The translations under genes were made by a program, and so were the position numbers. DNA of 64,000 nt from Lachnotalea sp041821265 (GTDB lineage Bacteria > Bacillota > Clostridia > Lachnospirales > Lachnospiraceae), in the NCBI GenBank assembly GCA_041821265.1, contig JBGUEQ010000012.1:31905-95904 (forward strand), given 5' to 3'. Positions 1 to 8,883 of this stretch are shown one piece after another. The stretch's first letter is position 1. The number at the start of each line of letters is the position of its first letter. Under the pieces are notes generated by a model. The model searched no databases. It was not told the origin of the DNA and saw nothing but the letters and a program-made list of their open reading frames with translations.

Positions 1-30
1 TAGGCGCTTACAATGAAAATAATAATAAAA

Positions 31-59
31 TTGACACATATTTATAATTAGAATATAAT
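31..59 (+). promoter_or_regulatory. Promoter of the TetR/EFR1 operon
   Basis: TTGACA at 31-36 and TATAAT at 54-59 with a 17-base spacer, a perfect match to the vegetative (sigma-A) consensus. The expected start of transcription lies near 66, so the palindrome at 69-79 falls just downstream of it. Confidence 0.8.
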
Positions 60-68
60 TAATAAATA

Positions 69-79
69 CCGACGGTCGG
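69..79. promoter_or_regulatory. TetR-type operator
   Basis: Perfect 11-base palindrome CCGAC-G-GTCGG between the promoter and the ribosome site of the adjacent tetR gene. GC-rich palindromes of this form are common operators of TetR/AcrR repressors, and the position at about +3 to +13 fits autorepression. Binding is inferred. Confidence 0.65.
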
Positions 80-107
80 AATTATTAATTTTAGGAGGTG
101 TGTTTCT

Positions 108-728
108 ATGGCACAAAAACAACCAAAAGAATTTAGAACTGAAAATATTCTTGTTGCTGCGATTGATGAATTTATAAAAAAGGGGTATGACGGAGCATCT
201 ATAGATAAGATAGCTGCAAAAGCGGGTGTTAGTAAAGGCGGCTTTTATTATCACTTTACAAACAAAGAACATCTTTTAATGGAAGTAAATATTAAATTAA
301 ATGAACCTGTTTTAGAATTAATGGAAAAAGCATTATCGAATTCAGATTCTGTAGTGGGATTTAAGCAATTTGTAGTTGATTATTTAAGTTATTGGATGAA
401 ACGGCCCAAAGAACTGAGCTTTTTATTTTTATCCATGTCTAAGGCTTTAGAATCGATTATGTTATCGGACTACTACAAGCAGTATGTAGATAACAGTACG
501 CAATTTTTTGTATGCATACTTAAAAAGATACAAGGTTCAGAGTGTACAGACATGAAAAGTTTGGAGTTGTCAGCCATATCGCTCATGGGTTCGTTGGATG
601 GAGTCATTTCTTATGCAATTGTACATCCTGAATTGGATATTGAAATTTTAGCCAATCAAATTATAGAAATATGGATAAATAGATGTAAATGGATTAGGAG
701 GGGACAGATATATGAATTCTTACAATAA
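108..728 (+). CDS. TetR/AcrR family transcriptional regulator
   Basis: 206-residue one-domain-plus-ligand-pocket regulator. The N-terminal helix-turn-helix (about residues 12-58) contains the family pattern GASIDKIAAKAGVSKGGFYYHF; the remaining helical domain is divergent, as usual for ligand-binding TetR domains. The ATG at 108 follows AGGAGG at 93-98. It sits behind a perfect promoter and an 11-base palindrome, so autoregulation is likely. Its last 17 bases overlap the start of the ferredoxin-like gene, so the two are co-transcribed and probably translationally coupled, which suggests that the regulator senses the substrate or product of that redox protein. The ligand is unknown. Confidence 0.9.
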   Translation: MAQKQPKEFRTENILVAAIDEFIKKGYDGASIDKIAAKAGVSKGGFYYHFTNKEHLLMEVNIKLNEPVLELMEKALSNSDSVVGFKQFVVDYLSYWMKRPKELSFLFLSMSKALESIMLSDYYKQYVDNSTQFFVCILKKIQGSECTDMKSLELSAISLMGSLDGVISYAIVHPELDIEILANQIIEIWINRCKWIRRGQIYEFLQ

Positions 729-1599
729 ACCAATCAAGACAGTTACACTTGCCTATTTTTCTGGAACTGGATGTACAAAGGCAGTAGTTGATTGTTTTGA
801 AAATCAACTAATTAAACGTAAACTGAAAGTAAACAAACTAAATATAGCGGTTGATGACAATTATATTGCCACAACGACGGATTTACTCATTGTTTTATCG
901 CCAGTGTATGCTTTTCGATTATCTTCAATCATAGAAAACTGGACGAGAAATCTACCTGAGGCAAAAGGAACATATGCTGCAATCATATCAGTCTCTGGAG
1001 GTGGAGAAATTTCACCAAATACTGCCTGCAGAATAAAAAGCAAACATTTTTTGAAAAGAAAAAAATATAATTTGATATATGAAAAAATGTTAGTAATGCC
1101 CTCTAATTTTGCAATTCAAGCGAAAAAGCAGTTGAATCTCGATCTGATTAATATATTACCTCAAAAGGTCAACAAAATTATCACTGATATTATGTCAGGA
1201 AAGAAAAATATTTTACATCCTAAATTACAGGATAGAATTTTTGCATTTTTGGGAAAAGGAGAGCATTTTGGAGCAGGTTTGTTTGCAGTATCCATTCATG
1301 CATCTAATACTTGCAATCAATGTGGATTATGCGTCCGTAATTGTCCTAAGAATAACATTCGAATGAAGAACGGAAGGCCTAAGTTTGGTATTCACTGCTT
1401 ATGGTGTATGAAATGTATTTATTCTTGTCCACGTAGAGCACTCAGAACTAGAATATTTAAATTTTCTATTCTCAAAAAAGGATTTAACATAAAGCAGATG
1501 ATAATAGAAGCTAGTCAGGAATCTTGTAATCAAAAACACGGTTATTCAAAAAATATTCTCTGGCAAGGAGTAATCAACTACCTAAAAGAAGAGGAATAA
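712..1599 (+). CDS. EFR1-type flavodoxin/ferredoxin protein
   Basis: 295 residues. The N-terminal half is flavodoxin-like, with an FMN phosphate-loop-like segment SGTGCTKAV at about residues 17-25. The C-terminal half carries two 4Fe-4S clusters of the bacterial ferredoxin type, with cysteines 201/204/207/211 and 229/232/235/239. This architecture is the EFR1 family common in Clostridia; it should move electrons in the cytoplasm, but the partner is not known. An ATG at 712 follows AGGAGGGG at 697-704 and overlaps tetR by 17 bases. It may respond to redox or xenobiotic stress through the TetR partner; that is inference. Confidence 0.85.
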   Translation: MNSYNKPIKTVTLAYFSGTGCTKAVVDCFENQLIKRKLKVNKLNIAVDDNYIATTTDLLIVLSPVYAFRLSSIIENWTRNLPEAKGTYAAIISVSGGGEISPNTACRIKSKHFLKRKKYNLIYEKMLVMPSNFAIQAKKQLNLDLINILPQKVNKIITDIMSGKKNILHPKLQDRIFAFLGKGEHFGAGLFAVSIHASNTCNQCGLCVRNCPKNNIRMKNGRPKFGIHCLWCMKCIYSCPRRALRTRIFKFSILKKGFNIKQMIIEASQESCNQKHGYSKNILWQGVINYLKEEE

Positions 1600-1717
1600 A
1601 CGTCCTAAGAAGCTTTAGCTAACAAACAGGTAACGAACACTCCAATTAGAGAATACAGTACCCATCGATCCTACACTTCTCAAACAGCTATCAAAGAGAT
1701 AAAAATACTATTCAGGG

Positions 1718-1752
1718 CGTCTCAGGACATTTATGTTCTGGGATGTTTTTTT
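1718..1752 (+). terminator. Intrinsic terminator
   Basis: Twelve-pair stem (1718-1729 with 1734-1745, containing G-T pairs), four-base loop TTTA, followed by seven T at 1746-1752. It closes the TetR/EFR1 operon. Confidence 0.8.
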
Positions 1753-1807
1753 CTTTTGATAATTGTGATATACTTACATTATTGATTTAGTGATAAGGAG
1801 TTTAGAT

Positions 1808-2314
1808 ATGATTGTACCGAGAAAATTAAGATTTGTAGCAAAGAGAAGAGAAAATGAAAACATTAGATTTCGCTTGTATTTAAAAGAAAATGCAGATGAA
1901 AAAGAGCTTGACAGACAATTTGAGGAATTACATAATGAGCTATTCTCAAGCTATGATTGTAATCGTTGCAGAAACTGCTGTAAGATGTATCATTGCCTAA
2001 TTCCTGAAGCAGATATAGATAGAAATGCGAAGTATTTGGGTATGAAACGTGATGAGTTTGTTGAAAGATTTTTAAATCAAAACGAGAGAACCTTTGAATT
2101 TGAGACAAAGCATAAGCCATGCGATTTTCTTCAGGAAAATGGTTCTTGTGGATTAGGAGAATGCAAGCCAGAGAGTTGCAATAGATATCCATATACTAAT
2201 CAACCAGAGCGATTACAAAGTTTATATAGTGTTCTCGATGTGGTTAGTACATGCCCTGTGGCTTTTGAGATATATGAAAGATTAAAGAAGGTTTATGACT
2301 TTGAAGAAAAATGA
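1808..2314 (+). CDS. YkgJ-family cysteine-cluster protein
   Basis: 168 residues from the ATG at 1808, chosen because AAGGAG (1795-1800) lies at normal distance; a GTG at 1790 in frame would put the ribosome site inside the gene. It has the family signature CxxCxxCC at residues 51-58 followed by further cysteines (CxxL..CGLGECKPESC region), expected to bind zinc or an Fe-S cluster (Pfam CxxCxxCC / FliB-like). Biochemical role unknown. The next two genes overlap or nearly touch it, so the three form one transcript. Confidence 0.85.
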   Translation: MIVPRKLRFVAKRRENENIRFRLYLKENADEKELDRQFEELHNELFSSYDCNRCRNCCKMYHCLIPEADIDRNAKYLGMKRDEFVERFLNQNERTFEFETKHKPCDFLQENGSCGLGECKPESCNRYPYTNQPERLQSLYSVLDVVSTCPVAFEIYERLKKVYDFEEK

Positions 2315-2495
2315 AATAAGTGAGGGAATTGATTCGGATGAAGTATTTGCATTTATTGCAGGATACACATCTGGCGGGGTGCCGTATGGAATAACATGGG
2401 AAGAGATGCAACGGATTGAGGAACTAGAAGAGGCAGATAGTAAATCTTGTGAGATAGTTGGTTCTCCAATTGATGAAGAACTCCCATTTAAATAG
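2295..2495 (+). CDS. Small conserved acidic protein
   Basis: 66 residues, acidic, no membrane segment. I do not recognise a named family. The central part (GYTSGGVPYGITWEE) reads like a conserved motif and I have the impression of similar short proteins in Firmicutes, but cannot assign function. ATG at 2295 overlaps the preceding cysteine-cluster gene by 20 bases with AAGAAGG upstream, which argues for coupled translation. The gene is followed 22 bases later by the DUF7309 gene. Confidence 0.6.
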   Translation: MTLKKNEISEGIDSDEVFAFIAGYTSGGVPYGITWEEMQRIEELEEADSKSCEIVGSPIDEELPFK

Positions 2496-2517
2496 AGAAA
2501 TTCAGAGGATGATTACA

Positions 2518-3531
2518 ATGAGAAAAGAAGCAAGTATTGAAGAATGGAAGGCATTATATGATGTCGCTACACGAATTCAACAGATGAAACCATGGGATTT
2601 CCTCTGGAATATGGATTTGATCGGCATTCAAAATGGGAATAAAGAGGATACAGTTTTTTATAGTGTTCTTGGTCGAGGTGGAGAATGTTATGGAATTTCA
2701 ATATATGAGGGATATGAGGCATTCAATCAGTATTTGATGTTAACAATGAAGGACAGACTTAATTTATCAACAGAGTACGTTATGTTTAGTCAGACAAATT
2801 TGGTTTGTTATTGGGGCAATCGTGATGAATTAACAGATAAGCAAAGGTCAGTTGTTAAAGAACTGGGATATAAATATCGAGGTAAGAATCAATGGCTGTA
2901 TTTTATGTCTTTTGAGCCAGGGTATTATCCGTTCAATTTGAGTCTTGATGAAGTTCTCAGAATGACAGAGCATCTGAAGAATTTGGAACTTGCGTTGAAG
3001 GAGTATTTAGCAGCTGGCATCGCAGTTGATTTTAGTAATGGATATATGGTTTCCTTTGTGTTTGATAATAGCAAAAAAAAGTGGAGGTCTGGAGAAATGT
3101 CATTGCCATTTACTTCCTATAGTTTTGGAAACCTCATTTTAACCGATAATGAATTGTTGAAAAGGTTGAAGGAGGCACCAAAAGGGAAAATGCACTTAGA
3201 AGTGGATATTTCGCCAATGGGTATATCTGTTAGTGACAAAAAGTATGATCGCCCAGCTAATCCAGTGATGTGCCTAATAGCAGATGCAAAATCAGAAATG
3301 ATAATTAAATGTGAAATGAATGAACCGGGCGCTGACCCAATTGTGGCATTAGCAGAAGAGATAATTGGGTTAATATTTGCATATGGCGCACCCAAGGAAA
3401 TACAGGTTTCTAATATTGTTGTGGAGTCGGCATTAGAACAGATATGTGATGTGTGCAAGATTAAGTTGCGACGGGTTAAAATTTTGAAAGCATTAGAGTA
3501 TTTCAAGGTGGGAATGAAGCGATTTATGTAA
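2518..3531 (+). CDS. DUF7309/DUF6930-type protein
   Basis: 337 residues from ATG 2518 (AGAGGA at 2504-2509). The N-terminal part begins EEWKALYDVATRI and holds the GRGGECYGISIYEGYEA segment typical of the clostridial family annotated DUF7309; the C-terminal part (about residues 200-337) resembles DUF6930. No signal peptide or membrane segment, so cytoplasmic. Function unknown. It follows the YkgJ-like and 66-residue genes with almost no gap, suggesting a three-gene unit. Family naming is from memory of related sequences; the reading frame itself is secure. Confidence 0.7.
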   Translation: MRKEASIEEWKALYDVATRIQQMKPWDFLWNMDLIGIQNGNKEDTVFYSVLGRGGECYGISIYEGYEAFNQYLMLTMKDRLNLSTEYVMFSQTNLVCYWGNRDELTDKQRSVVKELGYKYRGKNQWLYFMSFEPGYYPFNLSLDEVLRMTEHLKNLELALKEYLAAGIAVDFSNGYMVSFVFDNSKKKWRSGEMSLPFTSYSFGNLILTDNELLKRLKEAPKGKMHLEVDISPMGISVSDKKYDRPANPVMCLIADAKSEMIIKCEMNEPGADPIVALAEEIIGLIFAYGAPKEIQVSNIVVESALEQICDVCKIKLRRVKILKALEYFKVGMKRFM

Positions 3532-3559
3532 TCAACTGAACTATGTAGGAAGGGAAAAT

Positions 3560-3664
3560 ATGGACGAAATCAAAAGTGATAAATTCATAAGTGAAGTAGT
3601 TTATTTATTCAAGAGTGCAAAGAAAAATCTTGTAACTGCTGTTAATATGACGATGGTAATATAA
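3560..3664 (+). pseudogene. DUF1016 (YhcG-like) N-terminal fragment
   Basis: A 34-codon frame with a good ribosome site (AGGAAGGGA at 3548) that ends at 3664. Its residues LFKSAKKNLVTAVNMTMV match the start of the DUF1016 N-terminal domain, which normally continues with a YWQIG-like segment; a stop occurs exactly there. The rest of that roughly 350-residue PDDEXK nuclease gene is missing. I treat it as a remnant. Confidence 0.5.
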
Positions 3665-4246
3665 TCCTGAACTTGTTTGTCCTTTTTCTTGTTATAGTGC
3701 CAGCCGACAGTTTTCTCTCTACACTAGGACAGTTGCTATTATCCTTTAAGGAAATGGTTCGGGAAGGTTTCTGCTGGAGAAACGGATCAGAAAGTGCATA
3801 ATGGATTCAGATAGAAATTTGCAAAGGTAGTAAAAAGCAGTCTTGGATTAGAAAACCATATTTTTTCTGCTAGTAAAGTCCATGCAATATAAATTCGGTA
3901 TGCGGTGCATATAATGTTAAAGTATTTTGTTAGCAAATTTATTAACATTATTAGCTTAGAGGGGCTGTATTCATCAAATGTTTCACGAAATTAATGGTAA
4001 CATGATTAATGATTTTTGTACTGTATTTAGTACGTATGCAACAAATGGTGATTTAAGAATAGATGGACATGAAATTATGATTAAGGCTTGATTTATAACT
4101 CAAAACAGTAGTTAGTCTTGTTAGATAATCTATAATTTATCTAAAATTTCAGTTTTGTTAGAAAAAGTTATCACTGAATACGCATGAAATAATTTATTCT
4201 AATAAAATATTTCATTTTGACGTTAGGATTAAATTTGTTAATACAT
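3665..4246. other. Decayed intergenic stretch
   Basis: No coding frame of convincing length. A 37-codon frame at 3978-4091 has no clear ribosome site and no recognised relatives. The stretch is probably residue of the DUF1016 gene and neighbours. Confidence 0.4.
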
Positions 4247-4257
4247 GGAGGGATATT

Positions 4258-5331
4258 ATAAAAAAGAAAATAATAACTTTTATAAGCATAATGTCAATTA
4301 TAGTTTTATGTATTATTTGTTCTTTATTTATAGATAATAGTTTTATCGAAACAATTTTCAATGACAAAAACCTAATAAGCCCCTATGTGTCAATTACTTA
4401 TGGGATGAATGATAATACTACTGACACTGGTCGACGAATACAGTATTACACATATAGCATAGATAAAAAGAAACTTGCTTTACAATGCAGTATTCCATAT
4501 GCCGCACAATACGGAACAGGAGTCGTATCATTAGCAAATCAAAAGGTTTATTATTCTGGAAGAGCAGGAAAAAATGTTAACGACTCTTTAACAGTATATG
4601 ATCTAAAAACTGGAGAAACTCAAGCTTTAGAAAACGAAAATGCTACATACAATGATATTGCTATTGTTGATAATCATACTCTACTTGTAACGGCAATTTC
4701 AAAAGAAAATGAATGTAATTGGCCTGCTACTTTTGATTTGAATAGTAGAACATTTACTTATTTATATGATGTGAATAATATTAGTGATGCCCTGTATTCG
4801 ACAAGGGCTGGGCGAATAAACTATAACTATATTTATAATAAATTTGTGGATGTATTTGTTAACCAAGATGAATTTTATTCACCAAAATTCCGTTCAAATG
4901 AAGTTGATATTGACTATAACATTGCACTTGTTTCACCTAATCTGTTAATAAATACGAAAAATATATTCACTAAAAAGACTAAGGCTGCTGATGACATTTA
5001 CATGGAAACGCAAATTTCAGATAATTCAATTTTGTTACAAGTTATTGATCTTGTTGGGGGTAAGAGCTTTTTCTATTTACTTGATTTGGTAAATAAATCG
5101 ATGAAAGAAATTGATTGCCCATTTAAAAATGCGACATATATTACAGATTGTGTTACATTGGACCAAGGTAAGACATACTTTGTGTTAGGTGGGTTCAAAA
5201 ATGGTAATGAACTTCAAAAAAATGGTTTATTCTATTATGACACAAATACAGAACAAGCAGAGCCTATATTGATGAATAATGATAGTATCCAAGGACATGT
5301 AATTAATTTTACAGTTGTAGGGAACAGGTAG
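4258..5331 (+). CDS. Exported protein of unknown function, possible beta-propeller
   Basis: About 357 residues if read from 4258. The frame opens with three lysines and a long hydrophobic stretch (residues about 5-26), a signal anchor or uncleaved signal. The best ribosome site (GGAGGG 4247-4252) stands five bases before an ATA codon at 4258; the first ATG in frame is 4291, inside the hydrophobic segment, so it is a poor start. The mature part has repeating strand-rich units such as KVYYSGRAG, LTVYDLKTGE and TFDLNSRTFTYLYDV, which suggests a beta-propeller surface protein. No family recognised. Confidence 0.6.
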   Translation: MKKKIITFISIMSIIVLCIICSLFIDNSFIETIFNDKNLISPYVSITYGMNDNTTDTGRRIQYYTYSIDKKKLALQCSIPYAAQYGTGVVSLANQKVYYSGRAGKNVNDSLTVYDLKTGETQALENENATYNDIAIVDNHTLLVTAISKENECNWPATFDLNSRTFTYLYDVNNISDALYSTRAGRINYNYIYNKFVDVFVNQDEFYSPKFRSNEVDIDYNIALVSPNLLINTKNIFTKKTKAADDIYMETQISDNSILLQVIDLVGGKSFFYLLDLVNKSMKEIDCPFKNATYITDCVTLDQGKTYFVLGGFKNGNELQKNGLFYYDTNTEQAEPILMNNDSIQGHVINFTVVGNR

Positions 5332-5452
5332 TAATCTTTATAAGCAAAAAAAAGCTAGAGAAATTTATAAGAATGGGTTTACGGTTGTTAAATGGGGCGG
5401 AACAGAAGTTAAATAAAGACAAATAAATTAACAAAAATCATTCACATAATTG

Positions 5453-5487
5453 ATCCTAGCAAAAATATCATATTTGCTGGGATTTTT
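5453..5487 (+). terminator. Intrinsic terminator
   Basis: Eleven-pair stem (5453-5463 with 5473-5483), nine-base loop, then TTTT. It lies 120 bases after the exported-protein gene and probably ends its transcript. Confidence 0.7.
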
Positions 5488-5903
5488 ACATCTTTTTGTT
5501 GTCATAGCATCCAACCAACAAAACTATAGAAAATAAAATAAAACTTTATATATATGTTAAATACTTGTTATTCCTCGCAGGATATCTAAAAGGAATTATA
5601 TGAATATTTTATGGAAGAAGAGAAGTCTTGAGCAACTATAAGACATATCCAAAAACATGATATAGTATGGTAATATACACGTATCCTACAAATATTTTGA
5701 CGAATAAGATAAATTATAATTCTACAATATTGTTATGAATATAAAATATTATTTAAGGATACTAAAACCTCAAATATTTCTGGATATTCAAATATAATTC
5801 TGAATTAAGTAGAGTATTTCTTGAATGATTACGAATTGATTTCATGTAGAAAAAATGCTAATAGATTCAATAATAAGTTGCTAAAAATCAAGTAAGAAAC
5901 AAT
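5488..5903. other. AT-rich stretch without a gene
   Basis: Very AT-rich, stops in all frames. I see no recognisable protein remnant, promoter or stable hairpin here. Confidence 0.5.
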
Positions 5904-6149
5904 TTGACATACAAGGGAAAGATATGTTTTGTGTGTAGTATAAAGAAGAAAAGGTATTTATACTTGATACCTATTGGCATTATAGTATTAATGCTATTAA
6001 TAGAGTTAGCAGTTGTAAGAGGTTTTGGTTTGAATTGGAATGATAATAAGTTTTTGATTTTAAGAGTGTTTAAAGATTTTAGTTTTAGTTTTATTTTGAT
6101 GATCATGTTTGGAGTTTTCTATGAATGGATTCAAGTAATACGATCATAG
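5904..6149 (+). CDS. Small membrane protein, uncertain
   Basis: 81 residues from a TTG at 5904 without a good ribosome site. Two hydrophobic segments (about 19-38 and 57-76) separated by a short polar loop suggest a small integral membrane protein. No family recognised. It lies in a degraded region, so it may be a fragment of a longer gene. Confidence 0.35.
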   Translation: MTYKGKICFVCSIKKKRYLYLIPIGIIVLMLLIELAVVRGFGLNWNDNKFLILRVFKDFSFSFILMIMFGVFYEWIQVIRS

Positions 6150-6279
6150 AATAATTGATATAACCCTAAATGAAATTCATTAATATTAATTGTGAAACCA
6201 TTTCAAAACACCGCTACAGAGTGCAGGGTTAACAGAATATCTTCACCAGAACAGGAGAAAATCATATGTCAGATCTAAA

Positions 6280-6960
6280 ATGTCAGGAAGTCTTTACGGA
6301 AAGCAGATTGGTGAACTTGGACAGATGACATTATCGGGGATTCTCGATTTCTTAAGTAGAATACCGAAGGAAGAATTATCCCAGTTTGGTAAGAATGTAG
6401 TCAAGAATATGATGGAGAAATTAAAGAAACTAATACAGTTTCGTTTAGGGCATCTGGCTCTTTATCGGGAGATAGCGTCACTAAGCGGTGGTGAGGTGCA
6501 GCGTATTTTTCTTCATCTTCATCTAGAGTCCAGATTGGATTCTTTGATTTATGTCTTTGATGAACCAATGGCAGGCTTACATCCAACGGAGAAGGAAAGC
6601 ATGATCAAAGCGGTTGAAGAACTAAGAGACCTTGGTAATACAGTGATTGTGGTGGAGCATGATAAAGAAATGATGATTCACGCCGACCATATTATCGAGA
6701 TTGGTCCTAAGGCTGGTGTAGAAGGTGGAACCGTAGTCTATCAAGGTGATTATGAAGAATACAAAAAAGTTGACACGCTGCTGAGTCAGTATCTTTCGGG
6801 TAAACAATCGATGCCAAATGTAGAAGTGTTAAAGAGCTGTGATTATATCATTGAACTTGGTCCAGAAGGTGGAGACAAGGGTGGTGAAATCATTGCCAAA
6901 GGCACACCGGAACAACTGAGAGACAATCCAAATTCCAAGACAGGATGGTATCTTGCATGA
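6280..6960 (+). pseudogene. UvrA-like ATPase remnant with internal deletion
   Basis: 226 codons of a UvrA-family ABC protein that normally exceeds 700 residues. The first part covers the end of ATPase domain I: signature LSGGEVQRI, Walker B VFDEPMAGLHP and switch VVEHD. At about 6812 the frame jumps from the end of domain I straight to the last 45 residues of domain II (VEVLKSCDYIIELGPEGGDKGG), so the whole second Walker A, signature and zinc region are gone. The N-terminus with the first Walker A is also missing. Both losses remove ATP hydrolysis, so this is a relic, most likely of a UvrA-like antibiotic-resistance or repair paralogue rather than the housekeeping gene. Confidence 0.8.
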
Positions 6961-7090
6961 ACTTTAAAACGTTGATGAAAAATTCTTATGATTTGTTGAC
7001 AGAGAACTTGAATTTGAAAGGAATTAATATCAATGAGAATGAATGCAGATAATTTCTTTAGTGGTAATGATATTGGCAAGGGGGGATCCT

Positions 7091-7865
7091 ATGAATCAAA
7101 GAAAAAAGGTATACTTAGAAAAGATAATTAACAGTAGCTATAACAACACTGCTGGCATAATTGTACTGAAAAACGGTAAAACATTATATGAAAACTACTT
7201 TCATGAATACACGGCCACTAACACGGTTCATGTTGCATCGGTAACAAAAAGTATTTTTTCTTCATTGATTGGTATCGCGATAGAGAATGGGAATATAAAA
7301 AGTATAGACCAAAAAGTATTGGATTTTTTCCCAGATTACACGGTTAAAACAGGTGAAAAAACAATACGAAGTGTTACGATTAAGGATATGCTGACTATGA
7401 CAGCCCCATATAAATATAAGATAGAACCATATGAAACGTTTTTTGCAAGCGATAACTGGACAAATGCTGCACTCGACTTATTAGGAGGCAGAGGCAAGAC
7501 GGGAAAATTTATGTATTCAGCTATCGTAGGAACACATATTCTGTCGGGAATTCTTGTAAAAGCAACAGGACAATCCGTGTTTGATTTTGCAACAGAAAAT
7601 TTATTCATGCCATTGGAAATTCAGGTTGATCAAAATGTGGTGTTACATAATAAAGAAGAACAACTTGCCTTATGGTTATTTGTGGTGGATTATTGATGAT
7701 AAAGAACATAGTTATGCAGCATTGGGAGATGGAGGAAATGTGATTTATATCAATACAAAGAAAAAAATGGTAGTTTCGATAGCTTCTCTTTTTATGCCAC
7801 GTGCTAAGGATAGAATAAAATTGATTAAAGAGTATATTGAACCAATGTTTGAAAATTGTGTATAG
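7091..7865 (+). pseudogene. Serine hydrolase (beta-lactamase family), deleted and frameshifted
   Basis: Starts at ATG 7091 behind GGGGGA. Residues 1-195 are the beta-lactamase/transpeptidase-like fold with the SxxK nucleophile motif SVTKS and the usual N-terminal VLKNGKTLYENYF. At about 7665 the frame changes: the sequence HNKEEQ is joined to LPYGYLWWIID, which belongs some 55 residues further on in the family, so a deletion also shifted the frame. The second part (to 7865) is the normal C-terminus including GDGG. The reading frame as it stands stops at 7696. Likely inactive. Confidence 0.8.
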
Positions 7866-8184
7866 TGACTCCTAATCTATCAAGGAGATTAGGATCATTT
7901 GTCGCAAAAAATCAAAAGGTGCTATTAGCGACAGCGTAAAGTCATGATTCAAAAGTTATAAGTTATTATAAAACAAATTATCTTAAAAAGAGAAGCTTGA
8001 AAAGGACTGAGAAATAGTGAGAAGTTACAATGATTTTTAAAATAAACAAATTAATCTTCATCTGAAATTCAAATCGACATGTTATAATTGATTTAATAAC
8101 AAAACTAAGTTTAGTTATCTTTGGTATAAAATAAAATTGAAACAATAGAGTTGAATACATAACCTTAGAAAGGATCATAATTTT
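7866..8184. other. Intergenic region before the two-component operon
   Basis: Contains an 8-9 pair hairpin at 7870-7894 (TCCTAATCT with AGATTAGGA) that may end transcription of the broken hydrolase, though it lacks a T run. Two TATAAT/TATAAA-like boxes (8083-8088 and 8125-8130) precede the response regulator, neither with a clear -35 box. Nothing else seen. Confidence 0.4.
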
Positions 8185-8883
8185 ATGCAAAATCAACAAT
8201 ATCGCGTATTATTTCTTGAAGATGAGCCAACCATTCGAGATGTTCTAAAGGAATATATGAACATCTCCAACTATATTGTAACAGAAACCGAAAATGGAGA
8301 TGAAGCCATTGCCATGTTAAACAAAAATACGTTTGATATAGCAGTCCTAGATATCATGGTGCCAGGTGCTAGTGGACTTGAGGTATTAAGTCATATCAAA
8401 GATCATTATCCTCAAACGGCTACGATAATGCTTACGGCATTAGAAGATGAAAAAACACAAGTAGATGCGTTTAACCGATATTCTGATGATTATGTAATAA
8501 AACCAGTCTCTCCCATTATTCTCTTGAAAAGAATGGAAACAATTTTACGTCGTACGAAACAAAATCTTCATAATTCACAAATTAGAATTGGACTTACATT
8601 TGAAGAAGAGGCTTATTGTGCTTATTATAACGGCAGCGCTTTACCGCTTACCTTAAGTGAATATTTACTAATGCAAACCCTATATAAGGAGCCAAATCAC
8701 GTTTTTAACCGAGAACAACTAATACTTCGCATTTTTAATGAAGATTATATTGGAAACGATCGTATTATTGATGCACATATTAAAAACATTAGAAAAAAAT
8801 TGCCTGTATCTTGTATTAAAACGGTAATAGGAATCGGCTATCAATTTGATAAAGAAGGAGCGGCGCATGAAACTCAGTCATAA
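8185..8883 (+). CDS. OmpR-family response regulator
   Basis: 232 residues. Receiver domain 1-120 with the acidic pocket EDE near residue 12, phosphoacceptor Asp56 (VLDIMVPG) and conserved Lys near 104 (YVIKPVSP); winged-helix DNA-binding domain about 130-226 with the recognition segment DRIIDAHIKNIRKKL. GAAAGGATCAT precedes the ATG. It overlaps the kinase gene by 17 bases and both precede an ABC exporter, the usual layout of a sensor system that controls its neighbouring transporter. Confidence 0.93.
   Translation: MQNQQYRVLFLEDEPTIRDVLKEYMNISNYIVTETENGDEAIAMLNKNTFDIAVLDIMVPGASGLEVLSHIKDHYPQTATIMLTALEDEKTQVDAFNRYSDDYVIKPVSPIILLKRMETILRRTKQNLHNSQIRIGLTFEEEAYCAYYNGSALPLTLSEYLLMQTLYKEPNHVFNREQLILRIFNEDYIGNDRIIDAHIKNIRKKLPVSCIKTVIGIGYQFDKEGAAHETQS

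Noticed and set aside
3978..4091. 37-codon gene
   Set aside because: No convincing ribosome site, no recognised relatives, and located in a decayed stretch.
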